DNA from: Pantoea sp. Ap-967
Lineage (GTDB): Bacteria > Pseudomonadota > Gammaproteobacteria > Pseudomonadales > Pseudomonadaceae
Length of the DNA stretch: 64,000 nucleotides
Assembly: GCF_011752565.1 (NCBI RefSeq)
Contig: NZ_VWXK01000026.1
Coordinates: 25,562-89,561, forward strand
Direction of reading: 5' to 3'
This document shows positions 40,863-49,116 of the stretch, piece after piece; the stretch's first letter is position 1, and every line of letters starts with the position of its first letter. The notes beneath the pieces were generated by a model. That model saw only the letters and a list, made by a program, of their open reading frames with translations. It searched no databases and was not told the origin of the DNA. The position numbers and the translations under genes are program-made.

Positions 40863-40892
40863 GGGGTGGCGTCCTTGTCCATGGCGGCCTCG

Positions 40893-41420
40893 CTACCAGG
40901 TGACCGTGACTTTCAGCAGGTCGGCGTACTGCCCAGCGCGGGGCACCCAGGCCAGGCGGTCGATCCGTGCATACAGCGGCAGCTCCACGCTGCCGCTGTC
41001 GGGCACGCGCGCCGTCTGCGCCTCGTTCACCACCACTGGCTCGCGCCAGGCGGGGTCACGGTAGAGCCGGTAAGGAATGGGCCGGGCCTTGCCGTCCGGG
41101 CTTGCCAGAAAGCGCAGTTCGCCAATGCCGCCGTGTTGGCCGCCGTCGATGCGCACCTGGTAGGTGGTGTCGGGGTTGCATTCCAGGCGCGGTGGGTGGC
41201 GGGTCACCAGCACGCCGCTCAAGGGCGCGCCTGGGCCGTCCAGGCGAGCGGCACTGCCCAGGTCGATTTGACCCAGGGCCTGAGCGCCCGCGTCGCGCTG
41301 CTGGGTCACCAGCATGCAACCGCGCTCGACCAACACCCGCACTTCTACCAGGAAGTCTGTCGCCACGGCACTGCCGCTCAACAACAGGCCCAACAGCGCG
41401 GCCAGGAAGCGTTCCGTCAC
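40893..41420 (-). CDS. spore-coat-U domain pilin subunit 1, first gene of the pilus operon
   Basis: Start chosen at GTG 41420 (MTERFLAALLGLLLSGSAVA, a proper signal peptide) because AAGGAA lies 6 nt upstream; the longer frame adds 25 residues without signal character. 175 residues: CMLVTQQRDAGAQALGQIDL, GKARPIPYRLYRDPAWREP, end QYADLLKVTVTW. Leads the operon of four pilins, chaperone, usher and tip. Upstream is the large palindromic element B, so its promoter should lie between 41421 and about 41530. Confidence 0.87.
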   Translation of the reverse strand: MTERFLAALLGLLLSGSAVATDFLVEVRVLVERGCMLVTQQRDAGAQALGQIDLGSAARLDGPGAPLSGVLVTRHPPRLECNPDTTYQVRIDGGQHGGIGELRFLASPDGKARPIPYRLYRDPAWREPVVVNEAQTARVPDSGSVELPLYARIDRLAWVPRAGQYADLLKVTVTW

Positions 41421-41531
41421 TGAATATTCCTTGTTTCCCTGTTCTCTGTTTTGAGCGTAGCAGCAGGTGGCAAGTGCGTAATGGCGGGGGGCCACTCTTT
41501 GGTGTTAGGCATAAAGTTCGGCTGGGGCGTT

Positions 41532-41780
41532 GGGTTGGCCGTGAGACCGAGCGCCGCCCACGCGGCGCTTCGCGAGCTGCGCTCGCTCCTACGTTTGTTT
41601 CGGGCCAGTGAGTCCTGGGGGATTTGCGCGCGAACGCTTTGGCGCATGGCACGATATCGCGCCGTACAAACAAGGCGGTCGCGCGCGCCTGTAACAGGCA
41701 TAACTGGCCCGAAACAAACGTAGGAGCGAGCAAAGCTCGCGAAGCGCCGCGCGGGCGGCGCTCGATCTCACGGCCAACCC
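41532..41780. repeat. large nested palindromic element, copy B
   Basis: Same design as copy A: outer arms begin GGGTTGGCCGTGAGACCGAG (41532) and return as its near complement (ending 41780, CTCACGGCCAACCC). Each arm includes CGCTCCTACGTTTGTTTCGG / CCGAAACAAACGTAGGAGCG. The inner inverted repeat GCGCGCGAACGC...GCGGTCGCGCGC centres on CGATATCG (41652-41659). It fills the divergent gap between the pilus operon and the phytochrome gene. The rest of the gap (41781-41940) shows nothing else clear. Confidence 0.8.
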
Positions 41781-41940
41781 AACTCCCCAGCCGGACCCCA
41801 CCGCCCCAAAGATTTTCCACCCCCCAAACCGAACCCCAACCCGCACAAGCCCTCAAAAGCCATGAACCGGCAAAACACCCCGCATTCTGTTACGGTGCAG
41901 GGCTATACCCGGCCGGTACCTGAACACAGGAGCGTTTCCA

Positions 41941-44193
41941 TTGACCACAGCAGACACCGCGCTAGCCGCAGCCGTGGAGCGCTGCGCCCAGGAGCCGATC
42001 CAGGTGCCCGGTAGCATCCAGCCGCACGGTTTTCTGCTGGTACTGGACGAACACGACCTGCGCATCCTCCAGGCCAGTGAAAACGTCGCGCAGTGGCTGG
42101 GGGTGCCGGCCAATGAACTGCTCGGCTGCACCTTCACCGACGTGGTCAGCGAAAGCTTCGACCTGCGCCAGCACCTGCAGCGCCTGCCCGGCGACGAAGC
42201 CTTCCCGTTCCATATCGGTGACCTGCACCTGCGCCAGGGCGCGCCCTACAGTGCGCCGCTGCGCCTGCTTGCGCACCGCCACGACCAGGTGCTGATCGCC
42301 GAATTCGAACCCTGCCGACAACCCGCCAGCATGGCCGACACAGGCGACTATTACCCGCTGGTACGCGGCTTCGTCAGCAGCCTGCACAATGCCGACAGCC
42401 TGGAGGCCCTGCTGCAGCAGTGCGTGGTGCAGCTCAAGCGCATCACCGGCTTCGGCCGGGTCAAGGCCTACCGTTTCGATGCCGAAGGTAACGGCCAGGT
42501 GCTTGCCGAAGTGGCCGACGCCGACTACCCGCGCTACCTGGGCCTGCGCTTTCCTGCCGCAGACATCCCGCGCCAGGCCCGTGAACTGTACCGGGTCAAC
42601 CGCATTCGCGTGATCGAAGACGCCAACTACACTGCATCCCCCCTGCACCCGGCCATCAACCCGCGCACAGGCAAGCCGTTGGACATGAGCTTCGCCGCCC
42701 TGCGCAGCGTGTCGCCGGTGCACCTGCAGTACATGCGCAACATGGGCACGCTGGCGTCGATGTCACTGTCGATCGTGGTCGACGACCAGCTGTGGGGGCT
42801 GATTTCCTGCCACCACGCCCAGCCCCAGCCGGTGGACTTTCGCACCCGCACCGCGTGCGAATTGCTGGCCAGCGTGTTGTCGCTGCAGATCGAGTCGCGC
42901 GAGGCCCACGCCAAGACCCGCCAGTTGCTCTACCTGCGCCAGCACATCGTGCGCATGATCTCGTCGATGGCCGACCACGACAGCGTCAGTGCCGGCCTGC
43001 TCGACCTGCCCGAGGTGCTGCTGGCGTTCGCCGGTGCCAACGGTGCCGCGGTGATCTCCGCCGAGCGCTGCGACCTGATCGGCCAAACCCCGCCCGCCGC
43101 CCAGGTCAACGCCCTGGTGCACTGGCTGGCCCAGCGCGGCGAGGAAGCGGTGTTCCACACCGACAACCTCGGCCGCGATGTCGACGACCTGCCGGAGCTG
43201 GCGTCCCATGCCGGCGGGGTACTGGCGGTGGCCATCTCGCAAATCCACTCCCACTACCTGCTGTGGTTCCGGGCCGAACAGGTGCGCAACGTCGACTGGG
43301 CCGGCCGCCCCGACAAACACATCGGCGCCCACGGCGCGCTCGACCCGCGGCACAGCTTCGTCCGTTGGCAGGAACAGCTCAGTGGCTACTGCGAGCCCTG
43401 GGACCCGCTGGTGCTCGAAGGCGTGCTTGAATTGCGCTCCGCCGTGCTCGGCATCGTGCTGCGCAAGGCCGAGGAAATGGCCCAGCTGGCCAACGAGCTA
43501 CGCCGTTCGAACAAGGAGCTGGAAGCCTTCTCGTACAGCGTGTCCCACGACCTGCGCGCACCGCTGCGGCACATTGCCGGCTACACCGAACTGCTGGGTG
43601 AAATCGAAGGCCAGGGCCTGAGCGAGCGCGGCAAGCGCTACCTGCAGCACATCGAGGAAGCGGCGCGGTTTGCCGGCAGCCTGGTGGATAACCTGCTCAA
43701 TTTCTCGCAAATGGGCCGCTCGGCGCTGCGCCTGTCGGACGTCGACCTCAATGCCCTGGTGCAAACCATCCGCCAGGAACTGGCGCCCGACTACGAAGGC
43801 CGGGAAATCGTCTGGAACATCGCCAAGCTGCCCAAGGTCATCGCCGACCCTGCGTTCATCAACCTGGCCCTGCACAACCTGGTCGCCAACGCCATCAAGT
43901 ACACCCGTGGCCGCGAGCCTGCGCGCATCACCGTGGGCGCCCGGCAGCACGCCGGGGAAACCGAGATCTATATTCAAGACAATGGCGTCGGCTTCGACAT
44001 GGCCTACGCCAACAAGCTGTTCGGCGTATTCCAGCGCCTGCACCGCATGGAAGAATTCGAAGGCACCGGCATTGGCCTGGCCAGCGTCAGGCGCATCATC
44101 GAGCGCCACGATGGCCGGGTCTGGGCCGAAGGCCAGATCGACCGGGGCGCCAGCTTCCACTTCACCCTACCCCGTCACCCAGCGACCCCCTGA
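41941..44193 (+). CDS. bphP: bacteriophytochrome histidine kinase
   Basis: 750 residues from a TTG at 41941 with AGGAGCG upstream. Domains: PAS (1-~115) with the biliverdin-binding Cys15 in RCAQEPIQVPGSIQPHG; GAF (~135-310) with LGLRFPAADIPRQARELY, the DIP chromophore motif; PHY (~315-500); HisKA with H536 in YSVSHDLRAPLRHIAGYTE; HATPase with HNLVANAIKYT and GVGFDMAYANKLF. A red/far-red light sensor in the cytoplasm that phosphorylates a response regulator, most likely the one at 44209. No heme oxygenase (bphO) is adjacent, so biliverdin must come from elsewhere. Confidence 0.93.
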   Translation: MTTADTALAAAVERCAQEPIQVPGSIQPHGFLLVLDEHDLRILQASENVAQWLGVPANELLGCTFTDVVSESFDLRQHLQRLPGDEAFPFHIGDLHLRQGAPYSAPLRLLAHRHDQVLIAEFEPCRQPASMADTGDYYPLVRGFVSSLHNADSLEALLQQCVVQLKRITGFGRVKAYRFDAEGNGQVLAEVADADYPRYLGLRFPAADIPRQARELYRVNRIRVIEDANYTASPLHPAINPRTGKPLDMSFAALRSVSPVHLQYMRNMGTLASMSLSIVVDDQLWGLISCHHAQPQPVDFRTRTACELLASVLSLQIESREAHAKTRQLLYLRQHIVRMISSMADHDSVSAGLLDLPEVLLAFAGANGAAVISAERCDLIGQTPPAAQVNALVHWLAQRGEEAVFHTDNLGRDVDDLPELASHAGGVLAVAISQIHSHYLLWFRAEQVRNVDWAGRPDKHIGAHGALDPRHSFVRWQEQLSGYCEPWDPLVLEGVLELRSAVLGIVLRKAEEMAQLANELRRSNKELEAFSYSVSHDLRAPLRHIAGYTELLGEIEGQGLSERGKRYLQHIEEAARFAGSLVDNLLNFSQMGRSALRLSDVDLNALVQTIRQELAPDYEGREIVWNIAKLPKVIADPAFINLALHNLVANAIKYTRGREPARITVGARQHAGETEIYIQDNGVGFDMAYANKLFGVFQRLHRMEEFEGTGIGLASVRRIIERHDGRVWAEGQIDRGASFHFTLPRHPATP

Positions 44194-44208
44194 GGCACCC
44201 GTACCATC

Positions 44209-44670
44209 ATGCTCAAGCCCATTTTGCTGGTCGAAGACAACCCCCGGGACCTGGAGCTCACGCTCCTGGCCCTTGAGCGCAGCCAGTTGGCCAACGAGGT
44301 GATCGTTCTGCGTGACGGCGCCGATGCCCTGGACTACCTGCTGCGCCGCAACGCCTACGCCGAACGCGACGACGGCAACCCGGCGGTGCTGCTGCTGGAC
44401 CTGAAACTGCCCAAGGTCGATGGCCTGGAAGTGCTCAAGACCGTGCGCGCCACCGCCGACCTGCGCAGCATCCCGACCGTGATGCTGACCTCCTCGCGCG
44501 AGGAGCCTGACCTGCTGCGCGCCTATGAGCTTGGGGTTAACGCCTACGTGGTCAAGCCCGTGGAGTTCAAGGCATTCGTCGCTGCCATTTCCGACCTGGG
44601 CGTGTTCTGGGCGGTGCTCAACGAGCCGCCACCCGGCTCGCTGCGCCTGAACCGCCGTGGCAGCCACTGA
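44209..44670 (+). CDS. single-domain response regulator (Rcp1-like)
   Basis: 153 residues, one receiver domain and no output domain. Acidic pocket ILLVEDNPRD, phospho-acceptor D64 in LLLDLKLPK, conserved Thr/Ser in VMLTSSREE and Lys in YVVKPVEF. It starts 15 nt after the bacteriophytochrome, the usual position and type (Rcp1 family) of its cognate partner. The C-terminal PPPGSLRLNRRG extension is common in this family. Presumed to relay phosphate to an unknown target or to the hybrid kinase downstream. Confidence 0.92.
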   Translation: MLKPILLVEDNPRDLELTLLALERSQLANEVIVLRDGADALDYLLRRNAYAERDDGNPAVLLLDLKLPKVDGLEVLKTVRATADLRSIPTVMLTSSREEPDLLRAYELGVNAYVVKPVEFKAFVAAISDLGVFWAVLNEPPPGSLRLNRRGSH

Positions 44671-44682
44671 GGCCAGCGCCAG

Positions 44683-47070
44683 ATGCAGCCAACGCCCCTG
44701 AAACTGCTGATGGTCGAAGACAGCTCGATGGACGCCGAGCTGGCCTTGATGCGCCTTGAGCGCAGCGGCCTGCAGGTACAGTCGCACCTGGTGTTCGACC
44801 ATGTCGGCGTCGAGCATGCCCTGCTCGCCAGCCATTTCGACCTGATTCTCTGCGACTGCGTGCTACCCGGCTCCTCCGGCACCGACGTGCTGGCCATCGC
44901 CCAGCGCCTGGCACCGGACACGCCGTTCATCTTCCTGTCCGGCATTTATGGCGAAGAGCACGCGGTGGAAATGATCCGCCTGGGTGCCACCGACTATGTG
45001 CTGAAAAAGAACCTGCCGCTGCTGCCCAAGGCCGTGCGCCGCGCCCTCACCGAAGTGCAGGAGCGCCAGCGCCGGCGCCGCGCCGAAGAAGCCCTGGCCG
45101 ACGTCGAAGCACGTGCGCGCATTGCCATTGACGCCGCCGGCATGGGCACCTGGGATTACCGCCCGCAGCAGGGCCTGCTGGTCTGGGACGACCGCTGCAA
45201 GGCCTTGTTCGGCTTGCCAGCCGATACCGAGATGAACCTGGACGTGTTCTACGCCGGTATCTACCCGCCCGACCGCGCGCGCGTGCGCCAAGCCGTGGAG
45301 CAGGCCATGCGCCCGGACAGCGATGGCCTGTACCGGGTCGAGTTGCGCATCGCACCGCCTGCTGGCCAGGAGCCGCGCTGGCTGCTCAGCAGTGGCCAGT
45401 GCCAGTTCGTCGATGGCCAGTGCGTGCGCTTCTCCGGCGTGCTGCAGGACATCCACACCCAGCGCCAGGCCACCCAGGCGCTCAAGCAGCTCAACGAAAT
45501 GCTCGGCGAGCGGGTCGAGCGGCGTACCCGCGAGCGCGACCGCGCCTGGGAGTTGTCCCAGGACTTGCTGGCGGTACTCAACAAGGACCTGACCCCGGTC
45601 GCCCTCAACCCGGCGTGGGAAGCCAGCCTGGGCTTCTCCCGCGAACGCCTGAGCCAGGCCTCACTGCTGCACCTGTTGCCTGAAGCTGACCAGGAAGCGC
45701 TGCTGACCGAACTGGCCGCACTTGCCCATGGCCGCACCAGTGCGCGCTTCGTTGGCCGCATCCAGCATGCCAGTGGCCAGCTGCGCTGGCTGTCGTGGGT
45801 GGTGGTGCCGGAAGACACCTTGCTCTACGTGGTGGCCCGGGACATCACCAGCGAACGGGAAACCGCCCTGGGCCTGGCCGAGGCCAACAGCCGCCTACGC
45901 GAACAGATCACCGAGCGCGAACGCATCGAAGCGGCGCTGCAGCAGATGCAGCGCCTGGAAGCGGTGGGCCAGCTCACCGCTGGCGTTGCCCACGACTTCA
46001 ACAACCTGCTGACGGTGATCCTCACCGGCGCCAGTTTCCTTGAGCGCGACCTGGGCAAGGGCGACCTGGGCAAGGCCCGCAGCCGCCTCACGCACATTCG
46101 CGAAGCCGGCGAGCGCGGCGCCAAGCTGACCTCGCAGTTGCTGGCATTCTCCCGCCGCCAGCGCCTGGAACCGGTGCCGCTGAACCTCAACCGCACCCTC
46201 ACCGGCCTTGAGGACCTGCTCAGCCGCACCCTCGGTGGCAGCATCGCGGTAAGCCTGGACCTGGACCACAGCCTGTGGCAGGCGCTGACGGACCCGACCC
46301 AGACCGAGATGATCATCCTCAACCTGGCGATCAACGCCCGCGACGCCATGCCCGACGGCGGCCAGCTGACCCTGGCTACCCGCAACACCCGCATCAGCGC
46401 CCGCCCGCAACGCCCGGAAGACCCGGAGCCTGGCGAGTACGTGATGCTGAGCATCCGCGACACCGGCTGCGGCATGAGCGAAGACGTCCTGGCCAAGGTA
46501 TTCGAACCGTTCTTCACCACCAAGGACATCGGCAAGGGCTCGGGCCTGGGCCTGGCCCAGGTATTTGGCTTTGCCAAGCAGTCCGGCGGTGGCGTGCGCA
46601 TCGACACCGAGCCTGGGCACGGCACCCAGGTGGCCGTTTACCTGCCGGCGGTGAAACATGACATGCCAAACGAGCCAGTCGCAGCCGGGGCGGTGCAGTC
46701 GGCTGCCGACAGTGGCCGCGACCGCACGGTGCTGTTGGTGGACGATGACCACCTGGTGCGCGACATGCTCGGCGATGTGCTGCGCCAGTATGGCTACCAG
46801 GTGCGCCAGGCGCACAGTGGCGAACAGGCGCTGGCGTTGCTGGATGACGGCATCGACCTGCTGCTGACCGACTTCGCCATGCCGGCCTTCAACGGTGCCC
46901 AACTGGCGCTGGCGGCACGCGAGCGTTATCCGCAACTGCCGGTGGTGTTCCTCACCGGGTATGCCGAGCTGGGTGGGCTGGAGTTGCCGCGGAGCCTGGT
47001 GATGCAGAAACCGGTGCAGGCCGATGAGCTGGCGCGGGTGTTGAATGAGTTGTTGCGGGTGGGCGGGTAG
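44683..47070 (+). CDS. hybrid sensor histidine kinase (REC-PAS-PAS-HK-REC)
   Basis: 795 residues, 12 nt after the response regulator. Order: receiver 1 (MVEDSSMDAEL; D58 in LCDCVLPGSSG), PAS 1 (~150-270, GMGTWDYRPQQG), coiled coil, PAS 2 (~290-405), HisKA with H437 in GVAHDFNNLLTVI, HATPase (LNLAINARDAMPDG, GTG-like SGLGLAQVFGFAKQSGG) and receiver 2 (LVDDDHLVRDM; D730 in LLTDFAMPAFNG). No membrane segment, so it is a cytoplasmic phosphorelay protein. Operon position suggests that it integrates or receives the light signal from the bacteriophytochrome. Confidence 0.92.
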   Translation: MQPTPLKLLMVEDSSMDAELALMRLERSGLQVQSHLVFDHVGVEHALLASHFDLILCDCVLPGSSGTDVLAIAQRLAPDTPFIFLSGIYGEEHAVEMIRLGATDYVLKKNLPLLPKAVRRALTEVQERQRRRRAEEALADVEARARIAIDAAGMGTWDYRPQQGLLVWDDRCKALFGLPADTEMNLDVFYAGIYPPDRARVRQAVEQAMRPDSDGLYRVELRIAPPAGQEPRWLLSSGQCQFVDGQCVRFSGVLQDIHTQRQATQALKQLNEMLGERVERRTRERDRAWELSQDLLAVLNKDLTPVALNPAWEASLGFSRERLSQASLLHLLPEADQEALLTELAALAHGRTSARFVGRIQHASGQLRWLSWVVVPEDTLLYVVARDITSERETALGLAEANSRLREQITERERIEAALQQMQRLEAVGQLTAGVAHDFNNLLTVILTGASFLERDLGKGDLGKARSRLTHIREAGERGAKLTSQLLAFSRRQRLEPVPLNLNRTLTGLEDLLSRTLGGSIAVSLDLDHSLWQALTDPTQTEMIILNLAINARDAMPDGGQLTLATRNTRISARPQRPEDPEPGEYVMLSIRDTGCGMSEDVLAKVFEPFFTTKDIGKGSGLGLAQVFGFAKQSGGGVRIDTEPGHGTQVAVYLPAVKHDMPNEPVAAGAVQSAADSGRDRTVLLVDDDHLVRDMLGDVLRQYGYQVRQAHSGEQALALLDDGIDLLLTDFAMPAFNGAQLALAARERYPQLPVVFLTGYAELGGLELPRSLVMQKPVQADELARVLNELLRVGG

Positions 47071-47083
47071 CCAGGCGCTACCT

Positions 47084-47173
47084 GTTTCGGCCCTATCGCG
47101 AGCTGCGCTCGCGCCTACCAGGACCGCACCGCCCTCGGTAGGAGCGAGCGCAGCTCGCGATAGGGCCAAAACA
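47084..47173. repeat. inverted repeat of the GAGCGAGC REP type
   Basis: TGTTTCGGCCCTATCGCGAG (47084 on) through GCGCCTACC is mirrored by GGTAGGAGCGAGCGCAGCTC and back to GGGCCAAAACA (47173). It lies between the hybrid kinase and tRNA-Gln genes, which converge, and could terminate both. Confidence 0.8.
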
Positions 47174-47243
47174 GGAAACCCGAAAACGCCAAAACCCAGC
47201 GCCGACCGTTGTCTGCACTGAATAAAGAATTCGATAGGAAAAA

Positions 47244-47318
47244 TGGCAGGGGCGGCTGGATTCGAACCAACGCATGGCAGGATCAAAACCTGCTGCCTTA
47301 CCGCTTGGCGACGCCCCT
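47244..47318 (-). tRNA. tRNA-Gln (anticodon UUG)
   Basis: The reverse strand reads AGGGGCGTCGCCAAGCGGTA at the 5' end, anticodon stem-loop GCAGG-TTTTGAT-CCTGC (anticodon TTG), T-arm GTTGGTTCGAATCCAGC and 3' CGCCCCT-G-CCA. All four stems pair; CCA is encoded. It reads CAA/CAG glutamine codons. Confidence 0.97.
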
Positions 47319-47587
47319 GTATCGGATGCAGCTGATGCTGCTCTGACAATTCCAATTAGGTGACAACTGGGTTGTTGTCTTGGAATGCGCGGCACTTTAA
47401 CAACAAAGTTTCAGTCTGTGAACCCCCTACGTGAAAAAAAATGCCTTAAAACAGCAAGTTAGTGTTCGCGAGCCGGTTTTGCGGTCTCCAGGGCACCATC
47501 CGTCGCATTTCTGCCGCTTCGCTTCAACACATTGGCATTCCTCCCTTCCAATCAGATAAGCCAACTGCATTGACCAAGGAGGATTTC

Positions 47588-47830
47588 ATGCCCGTCTCCC
47601 ACGACCTCTACCAGGACCTGCACTACCCCCGCGAGATCGTTCAGCAGCGTCGCCAGCAAGACCCGGCCCTGGACCGCCTGCTCGACGAGTACGTGGATAT
47701 CGACAACCAGGTACTGGCGGCCGAGTCCATCTCGGCCGGCAATTTCCAGGACGACGACCTGCGCCACCTCAAGGAGCGCCGGCTCAGCATCAAGTACATG
47801 ATCGAGCGCCAGTTGCAGCGCAAGGCCTGA
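47588..47830 (+). CDS. YdcH-like DUF465 small protein
   Basis: 80 residues; the ATG at 47588 follows CAAGGAGGATTTC, a near-perfect ribosome site. The sequence is a charged helical hairpin (IVQQRRQQDPALDRLLDEYV, DIDNQVLAAES, DDDLRHLKERRLSIKYMIER), the DUF465/YdcH signature with its conserved LKxxRLxxKD-like end. Cytoplasmic; function unknown in the family. Just before zapE but with its own strong ribosome site and spacing of ~105 nt. Confidence 0.88.
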   Translation: MPVSHDLYQDLHYPREIVQQRRQQDPALDRLLDEYVDIDNQVLAAESISAGNFQDDDLRHLKERRLSIKYMIERQLQRKA

Positions 47831-47935
47831 GCTATCGAGCCAGGCGATCGATGCCTGGCATTTTTTGTATTGGTCAAACGCGCCGTCCTCGGGCAAGCTG
47901 CGCCCTGCCCTGCCATCGCCCAAGGAGGCTTCGTC

Positions 47936-49021
47936 TTGTCCGCCTGGATCCCTGCCCCGCTGCGCCAACTCGGCCAGCGCCTGCGTACCGCCGCGCCGCA
48001 GCACTGCGAACTGCTTGCCTGGTTCGAAGACAAGGCCGCCAGCCGCGGCTACCAGCTCAGCGAGGGCCAGCGCCGGGTCATCCGCAGCATGGCGGCGCAA
48101 CTGGCGCAGCTTGAAGAGGGCCAACCGCGCAGCCTTTACCTGTATGGCTCGGTGGGGCGCGGCAAAAGCTGGCTGCTGGACGGCTTCTTCCAGGCCGTGC
48201 CGGTCGAGGCCAAACAGCGCCTGCACTTTCACGACTTCTTTGCCCGCCTGCACCAGGGCATGCACCAGCACCGTCTGCTGGACGACGCCCTGGGCGCGAC
48301 CCTCGATGAGCTGCTGGGCGGCTGCCGGGTGCTGTGCTTCGATGAGTTCCATGTGCATGACATCGGCGATGCCATGCTGCTCACTCGCCTGTTCAACGCC
48401 CTGTTCGCCCGCGGCATCTTCCTGCTGGTAACGTCCAACTACGCGCCCGAAGGGTTGTTGCCCAACCCGCTTTACCACGAGCGCTTCCTGCCGGTGATTC
48501 GCCTGATCCACAGCTCAATGGAAGTGCTTGAAGTGGGAGGTGACACGGACTTTCGCAGCCTGCCGGCCAACCGCGAGCATCAGCGTTTCACCCAGGGCCA
48601 CTATGTATGGCCGGGCGATGCAGCCCAGCGCCAGACACTGAAGCTGCCGGATCAACAACCGGTGGTGCTGGAAGTGAACAAGCGGCCCTTGCGCGCGCTG
48701 GCCATCGATGGCCGGCGGGTGGTGCTGGCGTTCGACGACCTGTGCGAAAAGGCCACCGCAGTGATCGACTACCTGGTGTTGGCCGGGCAGTACGACGAGT
48801 GGGTGATCGAGGGGCTGGATGACCTGGCGGAGTGCTCACTGGCTGCGCAGCAACGCTTCGTCAACCTGGTGGATGTGCTGTATGACCAGGACCGGCAGGT
48901 AACGGTGATCGGCACCCGGCCCCTGGCGCAAAGCCTGGGCGGGCCGCTGGCCGACCTGATGCGCACCCGCAGCCGGTTGGGGCAGTTGCATCAGGTGGGG
49001 CCTGAGGGCGCTATTGCCTGA
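47936..49021 (+). CDS. zapE: cell division ATPase ZapE (AFG1-like)
   Basis: 361 residues from the TTG at 47936, chosen because AAGGAGG lies 7 nt upstream; the longer GTG start at 47870 lacks a ribosome site. AAA-type ATPase of the AFG1/ZapE family: Walker A GSVGRGKSWLLDGFF (~75), Walker B VLCFDEFHVHDIGDAM, sensor region LLVTSNYAPEGLLPN and the C-terminal ZapE-specific RPLAQSLGGPLADLMRTRSR. ZapE acts at the FtsZ ring during constriction, especially under stress. Single gene. Confidence 0.92.
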   Translation: MSAWIPAPLRQLGQRLRTAAPQHCELLAWFEDKAASRGYQLSEGQRRVIRSMAAQLAQLEEGQPRSLYLYGSVGRGKSWLLDGFFQAVPVEAKQRLHFHDFFARLHQGMHQHRLLDDALGATLDELLGGCRVLCFDEFHVHDIGDAMLLTRLFNALFARGIFLLVTSNYAPEGLLPNPLYHERFLPVIRLIHSSMEVLEVGGDTDFRSLPANREHQRFTQGHYVWPGDAAQRQTLKLPDQQPVVLEVNKRPLRALAIDGRRVVLAFDDLCEKATAVIDYLVLAGQYDEWVIEGLDDLAECSLAAQQRFVNLVDVLYDQDRQVTVIGTRPLAQSLGGPLADLMRTRSRLGQLHQVGPEGAIA

Positions 49022-49062
49022 TCCGGCCCGTTCGCGGCGCAACAACGCTTGGGGCCGGTGCG

Positions 49063-49095
49063 TGCCCCATCGCGAGCTACGCTCGCTCCTACGGG
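49063..49095. repeat. single REP unit of the GAGCGAGC type
   Basis: GCCCCATCGCGAGCTACGCT followed by CGCTCCTACGGGG, one arm of the structure paired elsewhere. It lies between convergent zapE and prpE. It is the last REP I can see before the island; none is visible from 51 kb to the end. Confidence 0.7.
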
Positions 49096-49116
49096 GGGTG
49101 CGTTGCCTTTAGGCGA

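Noticed and set aside
47093..47395. 100-residue reverse ORF over tRNA-Gln
   Set aside because: Its middle is the tRNA sequence and its end lies in a REP-type repeat; not a protein gene.
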